From positions 229,974 to 293,973 of the forward strand of contig JAPTJF010000017.1 of NCBI GenBank assembly GCA_029339195.1: 64,000 bases of DNA, in the 5' to 3' direction. The notes under the pieces were generated by a model. The model was not told the origin of the DNA, made no database searches, and saw nothing but the letters and a program-made list of their open reading frames with translations. Shown in pieces: positions 31,912-42,371 of this stretch. Position 1 is the stretch's first letter. Every line of letters starts with the position of its first letter. The DNA is from Micractinium sp. NFX-FRZ. Taxonomy: Eukaryota > Chlorophyta > Trebouxiophyceae > Chlorellales > Chlorellaceae. The position numbers were made by a program, and so were the translations under genes.

Positions 31912-34900
31912 ATGGCGTTTTTGACAAGCGGCAGCGCCGGAGGCGGTGGCGGTGTGAGGTGCATGCTGTGCAGCTTGCCGTCAGGCCGCCCGCTGCGATC
32001 GCCCATCGTTTGTGCACAACGCCATCCACTGACCATGCTCACGTGCACAGGCGTGGAGGGGGCCTGGTCTGTGTCCGCGACTGAGCGGTGCAGCCGGCCA
32101 GCGCCTCGCAGGCTTCGCGTATTAACGACACGCTCTTGTCGAGCAAATGCAGCCGATGCTTGCAAGGGGAGCGACCCAGCTAGCAGCAGCAGTAGCAGCA
32201 CAACGGGCCCTGCCGCCTCTGCCCCCGCCGCCAGTGATCGGCAGCACTGCCAGCCGTTGCCTCCGCTTACGGCAGCAGCAGGAGCAGCAGCAGGAGCAGC
32301 AGCGGCAGCATCAGGGCGGCCTGTGCCAGACAGCAGCCGGACGCTGAGCCGGAGGCAGCTTGGGACGGCCGCCCTTTCGGCAACAGCGGCAGCGGCGGTC
32401 GCTGCTGCACCGGAGACAGCACTGGCAGCGGCTGCAGCAGAGGCACCAGCAGCGGGTGGCGGTGCGGCCCGGCAGCAGTCAAGGGAGGTCAAGGTGTGTG
32501 CAAGAAAGTAAAGTCATCATCAAGAAAGTTACACAAGTGTACTTATCCCGCTCGCTGGGTGTCAAGGTGTTGAGGCTCAACACCCACCCCTCCCACCTCA
32601 CACCTGTGTCCTGCCCGCCCAAATATGGCCAAGTGTGCCGTCTTGGCTGCCGCCTTCCCGTCGCTGTGGATGGTCTGCCGCTGCCGCCGGCACTGCTGCC
32701 GCTGCCGCGATTGCTCCCGCTTCCCTGCACACACCGTATCCTGCCTGCCCCCCCGCTAGACCCCCCTGCTTTCTCCTGTGCCTCCCTCGCTTACCCTGGC
32801 TGCCCCCCTCCCCTCCGCCCCGGCAGATGGTCATGCGCGTCACGGCGCTGCGCGGGTCTGTGCCGCAGCAGTGGGTGGCCGACTTCCAGACCGCCCTGGA
32901 GGGGTACGGCGTGGTGGCGCTGACTCAGCGCGCCCAGCTGGCAGACATCTATGCTGAGCTGGCGGGCAACAAGTGAGTTGGGGTGGAAAGGGGAGTGCAG
33001 CGCAGGGGTGCCCTGGCTGTAGGGAGGAGACTGAGCTGGCAGGGAGAATCAGGCGAGGGGTTGCCGCGGGATGGCGCGCATGCAGCGCAGGAGCAGGAGG
33101 GGCGCAGGTGCTGGGGGAGGTGGAGCACACACGGCCGGGGTTGCAAGGCGCAAGGGGCAACAAGCAGTTGGCACAGCAAGGGCAGCTAGCAGCAGCCGGT
33201 GTGCCAGGTGCTGGGAGGGCCGCGCGCTCCGGCGGCTCCTGGGCCCTCCTGCCCCAACCGAGCGTCACACCTCCCATCTCCCCCACCAAGCAACCCATCC
33301 GCCTGCCCCGCCCCTGCCCCCAGGGCCACCAAGGGCAAGCCCACCACAGTGGATGCAGTGACTCTAGGGGACACTTGGCTGCAGCGGGCCATCACTGCAG
33401 GCCTCATACAGCCCATCCCCGACGCTTGGCAGTACCGGTGGTGGGTGAGTGAATAAAGCGGGCGGGGTGGGTGGGTGAATGGGCGGTCGATTGCGCAACT
33501 CGATGGGTTCTCCAGTGTGCTGCCAGCATTCGGTGTTTGGTCAGCCATGCCTGTTTGGCCCACGAGGTTGTGCATGTGGGCAAGGGAGGAGCTGAACAGG
33601 GCCGTTTGCACCAGAGATGGTGGGCGGGCAGGCACTGCCAAGGCAGCGCTGTTGTGTGTCAGCGCCCAAGTGTTTACAGGGCACGCGCCCCACGGCCCTC
33701 ACTGCTTGCCTGCCTCCCATGCCCCCCCCCGCCCATGCTGCAGTCGCGCCTCTCCCCCCGCTGGCAGCAGCTGGTGTGCCGCAGCGCCGCCACCGGGGCG
33801 CCCGACCCGCGGGGCGAGGTGTGGGCGGCGCCCTACCGCTGGGGGGCGGTGCTCATCGCCTACCGCCAGGACAGGCTGACCCGGTGGGTGAGGAGTCGGG
33901 GGTGGCAGCGGGCAGGGGGGCAGGGCGGGCGCACTAGAACGGTTGTTGCTGCTGCCTGCCTATCGAGCGGAACGGCCCTGCTGCACTGCTGGTGGCGGTG
34001 CGCGTTGCTTACCCACCAAATCACCGGCTGGCCAGGCGGACAGGTGGGCGGGTGGGGGGTGATGGGGAAGCAGGAGCGTCCTCCACCCTTCTTTCGGAAC
34101 TGGCTGCCCCACTTGCCCACCCGCATGGTAACCCCCTATCCCTGGCCCCTCCCTGCCTGCGGGAGTGGTCTTCCTGGGCACCTCCGCGACTGATCCGGCC
34201 TGCCCTGCTTCCCTGGCATGCAACCCTGGCTCCCTGGCCCGCCCTTGCCCTGCAGGAGCGGTCTTCCTGAGGGCATCCGTGACTGGTCCGACCTGCTGGC
34301 GCCGCAGCTGCGCGGGCGGGTGGGCTTCATGGACTCACCCAGGTGACAGTCAAGAGGGCATGCATATGCTGTTTGCTGTCATGAAGCGGGAGGGCTTAAT
34401 GGTGGGGTGCGGAGCTGAGGTGTTGGCAGCTGCAGGGGCGGGTGGGCTTCATAGACTCGGACTCACCCAGGTGACAGCTGGGAGGCCAAACTCACGGTGT
34501 TTTGCTGTCTGTGGTGCATCTTCGGTTGTGGACACTGGTTTGGCGGCAGCTGCGGGGGCGGGGGGGCGCCCCTGAATATCAACGTAGGCGGGGCAAGAGG
34601 GCGGGCAGAGCGGGTGGGAGGCAGGCACGAGTGGCCTTGTGCCGCACGCAGAGCAAGTGCAATCAGCAAGTGGCTGAGGCAGCATTGAGGGTTGTCTGTC
34701 CCGATGGCCCGCTCCCCCAGCCCGCCCGCCCGCCTGCCCACCTGTCCGCTTGCTGCGCTTACTGCGTCGTGCAGGGACGTGCGGGGCGCGACCCTCAACG
34801 CGCACAGGCGGCAACAGCTACAACTGCCTGTATTCTCCTCCCCCCTGCTGCTGCAGGGACGTGGTGGGTGCGGCCCTCAAGACGCTGGGTCAGGGCTACA

Positions 34901-35190
34901 ACGCCACGTCAGCGGACCTGCGGCGGTGCGGGCTGACGGAAGACGACCTGCGCACGCGGGTGCAGCGACTGGTGCAGCAGGTGGGCGGGCGCAGGGGGTG
35001 CCGTGTGTGGTGCTTCCTTCCTCCTCCAAGACCTGAAGGGGGGCCTGCGCACGGGGCGTGCAGCGACTAGTGCAGCGCACTGCACATGTCATGTGTTGAC
35101 AACTCCTTTCGCCAGATCTTGAACAAGCAGGGAGAAAGCAGGAGCCCCCGGCTGGGTGTGCAGGCTGCCTCCTGGGGGTTGGAGTGAAGA

Positions 35191-35227
<37 letters not shown>

Positions 35228-36658
35228 CCCGACCACCTCCCCTGCACATGCTGTCCACCGTGCTCTGCGCGTGCCCAACAGTTGACAGCATCCCCTATGT
35301 CCCAACCAACCACGCAACCCCTGCAGGTGCGCGTGTTCAGCAACTCGGACCACCTGCGGGCGCTGAGCGCGGGCGAGGTGGACGCTGTGGTCGGGTGGTC
35401 GGGTGAGCGGGTGGTCCGTGCAGTGCTGTGCTGTGCTGTGCTGTGCTGGTTTGTGGGAGCACATGGCTGGGTCAGTGCTGCTCGAAGCTGCGGCACTGCC
35501 ATGAGCCCATCATCGCCGCTGTGCCATTCCATGCTGCCCCATGCTGTGCCATGCGGAGCGACACCATGTTCCCTGGGCCGCTTCCCCCTCCTCCCGTGCC
35601 TGCTCACCTCCCTGCCCCTGTGGCCCCTCCCCGCTCGTGTACGCCACTCCCGCTTATGCTACCCTTCCTCCCCCCCCTGTGCACCACTCTTTCTTATGCC
35701 ACCCTCTCCCCCTTGTGCCCCATCCTGCCCTATGCTAACCTCGCCCTCCCCCCCGCCTCCCCCCTCCCCACACAGACGACCTGCTCCCTCTGGTTCTTCG
35801 CACCAACAACCTGGAAATTGCAGCGCCGCTGTCCGGCACAAGCCTGTATGCTGACTGCTGGTGCACCCCCGCAGCTGCGGCAGGCGGGTGAGCGTGCGGG
35901 GGGCGGCACGGGCAGGCGGAGGAGCGTCGGAATCCTGGCTGGGTGCTCAACGGGGCAACACTTTCATATAAGCTAGTCCTCCAGCCTGTGTAGGGCTAGC
36001 CTGTGTGCCTGTGCCAGTAATGCAAATGCATGTGCAGAACCAGCCACCTGGGCGCTCGCCGCTTACAGCCGTTCCCTTCTGTGCTCATTTTACTGGCATG
36101 CCCACGCCACACCCGCAGAGCTGAGGACGGGGAGGCGTCGCCGCTGCTGCCCGCCTGGCTCGAGCTGGGGCTGCAGGTGGGGCCCGCCCTGCACTGTACT
36201 GCCTACTGGATTGCCCACTGTAGTGCTGCACTGCACCAGTACTTGAAGGTGAAGGTGAAGTGGGGCCATGCCGGGTGCGAGGTTCCTGCAGCTCCTTGTG
36301 AGCCTCTCCACCTTGTGTGCTCGAGACGATAGGCCTCTTGCCCTCTGCAACATCATATATCTTGTCCACACCCCTGCCCCCACCCCCGCTGCAGCCCGTG
36401 CACGCGCAGCGCTCCAAGGGCCTGCGCGGCGGCGCCTCGCCGCTGCTGCTGCCCGGTCGCGGCGGCCGTGGCGGGCGCGGCGGGCGGCAGCAACAGCAGC
36501 AGGCCTGCTCGCTGCTGGAGCCGGCAGCGCCGCCAGCTGGCAGCAGCCAGCTGGAGCAGCTGCTGCCTAGCGCAGAAGTGCTGGAGCGAAGCGAGTTCCT
36601 GGAGCCGCTCTCGCCAGAGACGGCGGCGCTCTACCGCCGCCTGCTGCAGACAGCGTGA
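31912..36658 (+). CDS. PotD-like polyamine-binding protein with plastid Tat signal
   Basis: Homologue of the substrate-binding component of bacterial spermidine/putrescine ABC transporters; plants have a similar plastid protein. Ten phase-checked exons from 31,912-32,493 to 36,395-36,658 give about 375 residues. The N-terminus is Ser/Ala-rich, then SRRQLGTAALSATAAAA, a twin-arginine signal with a hydrophobic run and an ALAAAAA-type cleavage region, implying transit peptide plus thylakoid-lumen targeting. The mature part has WLQRAITAGLIQPI, EVWAAPYRWGAVLIAYRQD, GLPEGIRDWSDLLAPQLRG followed by RVGFMDSPR, and FSNSDHLRALSAGEVDAVVGWS, which follow the PotD two-domain order. The C-terminus has a Gly/Arg run and SEFLEPLSPETAALYRRLL. 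No permease or ATPase gene is nearby. The start is uncertain; an in-frame ATG at 32,035 would shorten the transit peptide. Confidence 0.88.
34426..34478 (+). repeat. Exon echo of the PotD-like exon ending at 34,342
   Basis: Repeats the exon end with its donor (GGGCGGGTGGGCTTCATAGA..., ACTCACCCAGGTGACAG) about 130 bp downstream within the intron. A further weak copy of the CAGCTGCGGGGGCGGG part is near 34,548. Confidence 0.9.
34771..34797 (+). repeat. Exon echo of the PotD-like exon starting at 34,857
   Basis: GTGCAGGGACGTGCGGGGCG and following bases mirror the real acceptor and exon start (CTGCAGGGACGTGGTGGGTG) about 82 bp upstream. Confidence 0.8.
35416..35450 (+). repeat. (TGTGC)n pentamer tract in a PotD-like intron
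   Basis: GTGCTGTGCTGTGCTGTGCT begins about 15 nt after the GTGAGC donor at 35,403, on the coding strand. Confidence 0.9.
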
Positions 36659-37908
36659 AACGGCGAGCGGTAGTGCTGCGGCACGGTCGGCTGCATGCGT
36701 GCCATGCCACATTGGATAGAGCTCAGCTGTCTGCCCGTTGGGCGCGGCACGCAGTGCGCTTGATGTGATTTACATGTTCAAGGTATATGTTGCTTAAATT
36801 TCAAGCTACCGCTACCATGTGTGGGAGCACAACAGAGCACAGCAGGCGCAACCGCTCAGGGGTGCATCATTTCTGAGGCGAGCAGGGGGCAGACAGATGT
36901 GAGTCTGTTCGTGTGTGGGCCACGGGGCGCGGTAGATCATTTGGTGAACGGCAGTAGGGATGTGGATCAAGGGGGCAAAGCAGTGCTGGTGTTAGCGTCT
37001 GAGGTTGGGAATGATTGAGGCTAGCCATTGCCACGCTGCCGCCGGTGCCATCACTGGCACCCATGCCGCTTTCCTCTTCCAAATGCCGGCACTCGATTAC
37101 CCACTTGTTCGTTCATCCCTCACTTCAAACCAGGTGTTGCCCACCCGGCTGTTCCCACCCATACCAATCGGGCTTATGCCCACCTTTACCAAACTCGGTG
37201 GGGAGGTGGGGAGGTGGGGAGGTGGGGAGGGGCCTGGGCGGGCTAGAAGTCGGGGAGGCACCCCAACAGGGGGGTGCAATGCCTGCGCTGGCGAAGCCCA
37301 CCTCGTGGCCTGGCCCCTCACAGGGCACGGTAATCCGACGGTTCCATCAACTGGTCCTGTTCGCTCTATTGTCGCTCTGCTCCCGCTGTCAACCCTTCCT
37401 TCCTTTTCTGTCCTGGGCCGACGCGCTTGCCTCTTCGCAACGCTGCCACTTGCAACGGACCCCCTGCCTGCTCTCGGCCTCTGAAGCTGTCAAGGTGCAC
37501 ATTCTGGTGTGTAGCGTTGGTACAAACAAACTCACTGAAAAATGAGAGCCACTGGAAGGAGTGCAGCAAGTTGCGGTGCGGCAGGGACAGAGACAGAGGC
37601 CCCGGCGCACCGCACTAGAGGGATAGGGATGGGCTGCCGAGTCTGAGGCACAAGCCACTCGTCAAGATGAGTGCGCAGGGGGATGCATGGGGGGCCAGGC
37701 ACTGCCACGCAAGCTAGCATGGACCCAGCGATGCATGGGGGGATGCACAGGCCCGCCTGGTAAGACACGGCGGGCTGTCTCAGCATGGCTGGCATCACGG
37801 CTGCTGCCTTGCCCCACGCCTGCTGCCCTTGCCGCTGCCGGTGCCCAGCTGGGAAGCATTTTGCCAAGGGCTTTCGGGCAGCAGGCGGCGCTTCGGCTCC
37901 CTTGTGCA
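36659..37908. other. Intergenic region, no gene recognised
   Basis: No frame with domain-like sequence or paired splice sites. Contains a short G-rich minisatellite GGTGGGGA at about 37,200-37,230. Confidence 0.4.
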
Positions 37909-39371
37909 TCACCTGCCATACGGGGGCTTGGTTGGGTGCGTGGGAACACAGTGCATGGGTGGATGCTTGGAAGGCAGGCTGGCAGCCACAGCCCCGGGGG
38001 GCGGTTGGTCAGGCAAGGCGAGCGAGGTTGCAGAGCTGGGCCCAGGAGGCACTTCCCTCACAATCTGTCCCCACGTGGCATGCCAGTCAAGTGGCAGCAT
38101 GCGGCCCCCAGCAGCTGCTCTGCCGGCTGCCCCACTCCCCTCATGCCTGCTGGGCTGGGAAGGGACCACCCTCGCCTGCTGGGAAGGGACCACCCTTGCC
38201 TGCCACGAACCCCGCTGCACATGGCGCTGCCACGCGCGCCTGACCCTCAGCTGCACAGCCACCCACAGGGCAAGGGAAGCCACGATGGCAAACTTGACTA
38301 TGGTGGACAGCACCCAGTGCGTGCAGCCGGTGCTGACGACAAACAGGTGCACCGCCACTGCAGGGCACAGGGTGCGCATGGCACAACAACGCACTCGGTT
38401 GGCGTGGTCTGAACAACCAAGCGAGTGTGTGTCAGAGAGAGGGCCCAGCAGCCTGGGGCCAGCAGCTTGCAGCCAGCAGTCTCCTTGCGGCGGCACGCAG
38501 GTTGGGGATGCGGCTGGGGCGGCGCGCAGAGTGGGGTGGGGGCAGCAGGCTGGAGGAGCAGTGGGATACCCCCGCAAGGAGGCCTGCAAGCTCCCACCGA
38601 ACCCAGTGGCAACCACCTGCCTACACCCGGGCGTCAGATGGCCCCTGGTCAGATGGCCCTGGGCACTCATCTGTGACGCCGGCAGGTGCGAGGAGCAGGC
38701 AGATGGCCTTGCCAAAGTCGGCGGGAGCGGCGCAGCGGTGTGCCCACACGTGCGCCAGGGAGGAGCAGTTGGCGCCTGCCTCGATGAGGGCGATGGGCAG
38801 CATCCAGACTGCGTGCATGCGCCCCGGTCGGTGGACGAGGAACGCGCCCCATGCGCAGATGAGGGCCGCGAGCGCCGCGGCCACACCCCCAGCAAGCGCG
38901 CCGAATGCGTAGGGGTCCACCACAGGGCGGCACCTGGCCGCGCATTTGTATGCGGTGCCCCCGTCCACACGAAAATGGCCGCAAACAGGCGACAAAATGC
39001 CCAGCAGGTTTTGCCTGGAAAGCGGGCAGGGCAGAGGTGCGCTGGGATCACTTGGTGCCGTACAGCACGACCCAGCACAGCACAGCACAGCACAGCACAA
39101 CACGGCACATGTGTTGTGAAGGGTAGGGAGGCATGCCCGCTGTCGGAATGCTGTCCGTGTCATGTTGTTGTGAAGGGTAGGGAGGCATGCCCGCTGTCGG
39201 AATGCTGCGGCCAGAGAGGAGCAGCTGGCGTCGGGAGGGCGGGCCTGGTGATGGGGCAGGGCGGCAGGGCGGCGGGCGGGGGCCGGGCGGCGAACGTCGC
39301 ACCTGGCTGAGCCGGGGCGGGGGCTGCGGCTGCGGGAGGAGGATCCGGGAGCGGCTGCCCTCGTCCGCCAT
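37909..39371 (-). CDS. Tentative membrane protein, junctions unresolved
   Basis: Three blocks look coding: a start MADEGSRSRILLPQPQPPPR (ATG at 39,371); a large block at about 39,020-38,640 with hydrophobic segments AFGALAGGVAAALAALICAW and MHAVWMLPIALIEAG and several Cys; and a block at about 38,360-38,250 with FVVSTGCTHWVLSTIVKFAI and VASLALWVAVQL, open to a stop at 37,909. Acceptors (TTTCCAG near 39,019; GTGCCCTGCAG near 38,363) are good, but I could not find donors that keep phase, so the exact model is unknown. Family not recognised. The intron after the first block contains a 42-bp direct duplication and a (CAGCA)n tract. Confidence 0.45.
39070..39102. repeat. (CAGCA)n tract in the tentative membrane gene
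   Basis: CCCAGCACAGCACAGCACAG and following; sense strand of the minus gene reads TGCTGTGCTG. Confidence 0.85.
39112..39207. repeat. 42-bp direct duplication
   Basis: TGTTGTGAAGGGTAGGGAGG and following bases occur at 39,112-39,153 and again, essentially identical, at 39,166-39,207. Confidence 0.9.
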
Positions 39372-40761
39372 CGTGTTGAGCGCCGGGGCTGGTAAGCTCC
39401 CGAGGAAGGGGCGGGCCTTGGCAGCCAGCGAGAGGAAGGGCTTCGAGGGCAGGTGGCAAAGATGTCCTCCTCTGCCTTTTCCAGCCGTTCAACCGACTGG
39501 CAGAGGCAGGAAAGCGTCCCTCATCCATCGAAATTCCATGCAGACTGCCCTGAACATGCAGTGGAGCACCAGCACATCAGGACGGCTGAAAACAAGCACA
39601 AGTGTTGGAACTCTGCTGCAGGGCGGCGGGCGGCCGCGGCGGGCGGCGGCGGCGGCCGCCGGCGTGCCTTCACGCGCGTGGGTTCGTGCCCAGAAGGCAC
39701 GCAGTTGAGGCCGCCAGTTGAGAACACTGGCCATCTAGCAAGCGTCCGCAGCAAGAAGATGCTCTGAAATTCCATCAAGCTCAGCTGCGCTGAGCTGCGC
39801 CCCCGCCGGCACCCTCATCTCCGTCGCCACCACCCCTACTCGTCCCCTAGTTCTGCTCTTGAACTGAATCCTTCGTGATGCTTCATTCACTTCAAGCGTA
39901 CTCAAACGTGAACCTCCTGAATTAGACGACTAATTTCGTGAGAAACCGGGGAGGTTTGGTGGCATGAGAGCGGGGCAGGGCGGCTGGGCAGGCTGGGGTG
40001 CCTCCTCCTCTTCTGTGCCCCTCGGGCGCACACGAGGTGGACAGGAAAGACCTCACCCGCCTCCCTGTGATAAGAAAGCACAGAGGGAGAATGGCAGAAG
40101 GGGAACGCGTGAGAAGGGTTGGGGTGGGGTGGGAGAGGAAGAGGTGCTGTGCATGCCGCATGGAAGTGGCTTTGTGAGGATGTCTCGTGCCGATCCTGGG
40201 CATGGCGGGAGGTGGGGGATGCTCATTCCCGTGAGCATGATTGTTGACAATGTTGAAATTGCAGTGCTTCGAACGTGAGCACTGTTGCTTGTCGGGTGAA
40301 CACTGGAACCAGGGGGCACAAGCACACGGGGCGCATCATGCAGCGCCTCCACAGGGCCAGCGGACGATAAGGAGCCATTGGGAGCATGGAGCAGATGGGG
40401 TAAGGAGCAAGGGGAAGAAGCAGTGCTGAATGGATGGGTGCGGGGTACAATAAGACGGGTAGCAGTGCGGTCAGCAGGCGGCGTCAGGGTGAGGAGGCAG
40501 GACAAAACTGGGCGGTGCGCGGGCTGGGCTGGGGCACCAGAGAGCAGCATGTGGGTGGGTGTGGGGTGTGGGGAGGAAGGAATGAAGAGCACACTTGGGC
40601 AGGGCGGGCCGCAATGGGCCTCTCTCAGATGTGATCTCAGGAGAGCCAGGCCGGCAATGCTGAGCAGCAGTGGCGCAGCAGTGGCGCAGCAGTGGCGCAG
40701 CAGTGGCGCAGCCGCAGCCTGCGACGGTCTGATGTGAGGCTTGGTGCCCGCCTTTGACTGG
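39372..40761. other. Intergenic region, no gene recognised
   Basis: About 1.4 kb with scattered open frames on both strands but no convincing exon. A short tandem of GTGGCGCAGCA lies near 40,670-40,710. Confidence 0.4.
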
Positions 40762-41924
40762 CTAGCAGGGCCCGCACGCCCAGTTGGTGTCTGTGTCGAT
40801 CACAGTGATCACTCGCGTCTCGGCTGGGCAGGCAGCAAACACGCCCTGTTTACAAACACAACCATGTGGGAGGGAGGGGAGGGGAGGAGGGATGCTGTGG
40901 GGTGAGTGGCAAGGTGGGGCGGGGCCGGCTGGGGAACCCGGCGGGCCAGGCCTGAGCCCAGGCAGTGCTGTGCTCACACAGCAAAGAGCACGAGACCCAT
41001 CTATTCTGCACAAATTTCCGTGCCGGTCACAAGGGCAACGCCCAGTGTGTGCTTGGGGCAAGCCAACCCCATGCCAACCATGCCCCAACGCAACAAAGCC
41101 GGAAGCACCGCACACGCACCTGCACATTCTTGCGCGCCGCCCCCACGGCAGCGTCAACCGTGTACTTGGGGCAGGGGCGCAGCGTGGGCTGGCTCTTGCG
41201 GCTGTTGATGCGCCCCGTGCGCAGAGTCTCCTCAATTTCTGGCCGCCCAATGAACCTGCCACACGGGGTAGGGTGTGGTGGGAGGGCAGGGGTGCAGCGT
41301 GGCACAGGAGTGCAGGGTGGGGCAGCAGTACGCATGGGCAGTTAGGGGAGGCAAACAGGCTGTGGGATGCATGCATCTGGACAAGACTGGGTGGGGGGTC
41401 GGCTGCGAGGGCCTCAAGACCCTTGCACCGCCTTAAGGTACCCTGCCCACCTGCAGTCCATTCGGCAGGCCGCATGCTGTGTGACTGCCAGTGGCTTGCG
41501 CAGCATTGCGTCCAGCGTCCGCCGGTCTTCCTGCCGCTGCTGCACGCGGGCGTACACGTTGTATGCCCACAGTGCTGCACGGCAAGCAGAGCGGGTGTGG
41601 CGGGGGCGCGGCGCAAGAGCGGAGCACGTCGGTGACAGCTACAGCAAGCAGAAAGCAGACAGGGCGCAGCTGACGACAGCGCTGCTAAAGTGGGTAGCCG
41701 CCACTGCCTGCAGCTCCACCATGCCTACCTGCGAATCCCGCGCCCGTCACCAGCATGCCCAGAAAGCTCCTGTCCTTCTTCCGCCTGCCGCCACTGCCGC
41801 CGCCGCTGCTGCCCTCCCCTGCCGCTGCTGCCGGCCCCCGCTTCTTCTTATTTCCAGTGCTGGGCAGCCTCCCTGCCTTTGTGTTGTTCGATTGTATCGA
41901 TTTGGGCTTCTGAGGCTTCGGCAT
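40762..41924 (-). CDS. Membrane-anchored DUF4258 protein
   Basis: Four phase-checked exons (41,924-41,729; 41,574-41,451; 41,255-41,120; 40,845-40,762) give 179 residues. A basic N-terminus with KKKR and RRKK clusters precedes one hydrophobic stretch, FLGMLVTGAGFAGALWAY, a likely membrane anchor or targeting element. The C-terminal half matches DUF4258 as known from bacteria: THAACRMDCR-like sequence (QHAACRMDCRFIGRPEIEE), TGRINSRKSQP, RPCPKYTVDA, then RVITVIDTDTNWACGPC at the very end. The CRMDCR and CGPC cysteines could form a redox or metal site. Function unknown; a plastid location and bacterial ancestry are inferences. An in-frame extension upstream of the ATG is blocked by an acceptor-like CTTACAG near 41,990, so an upstream exon is possible. 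Confidence 0.82.
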
Positions 41925-42371
41925 TTTTGTCGGAGCGAGCTGGGTGGAGCTCTGGTCTGCTGCAAGGCTGAAATGCTCCTTTAAATCTGTAAGGGGACAA
42001 TGCAGGGGTGAAACACGTCGCCGAGAGCCGAGATGAGAACCCTGTTCCCTCCCTTCTTCCCGGAGCGGAAGTCGAGATTTGTGGGCGCCCTGGCCTCCAG
42101 GCAGCGCTCGAAAGTGGAACATGCTTGACATTTGAAGCCCGGGAACGTTCTGGCTCTATTCACTTCACCACCCGGCAGCACTGTCGCGCGAGCGAGGCCG
42201 TTCTCCTCCAGTCGTCCGCTCAAAAGCGCTTGGTAGCCAGGCTGAGCGCAGGACGCGCGGCGATCCTTCCACGGTGCGCCGCGGCCTCCCGCCGACGCCC
42301 TCAGGCGCGGGCGTCGCCCGCCCGTCGCCCGCCCCGCTGGGGCAGCGCCCCTGCCAGCCACAGCCGGCAGC
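41925..42371. promoter_or_regulatory. Divergent intergenic region DUF4258 / GPS2-like
   Basis: 447 bp between start codons. No named promoter motif recognised. Confidence 0.45.

Noticed and set aside
37829..39310. 493-codon plus-strand open frame
   Set aside because: Low-complexity and antisense to blocks with clear membrane segments; no domain seen.
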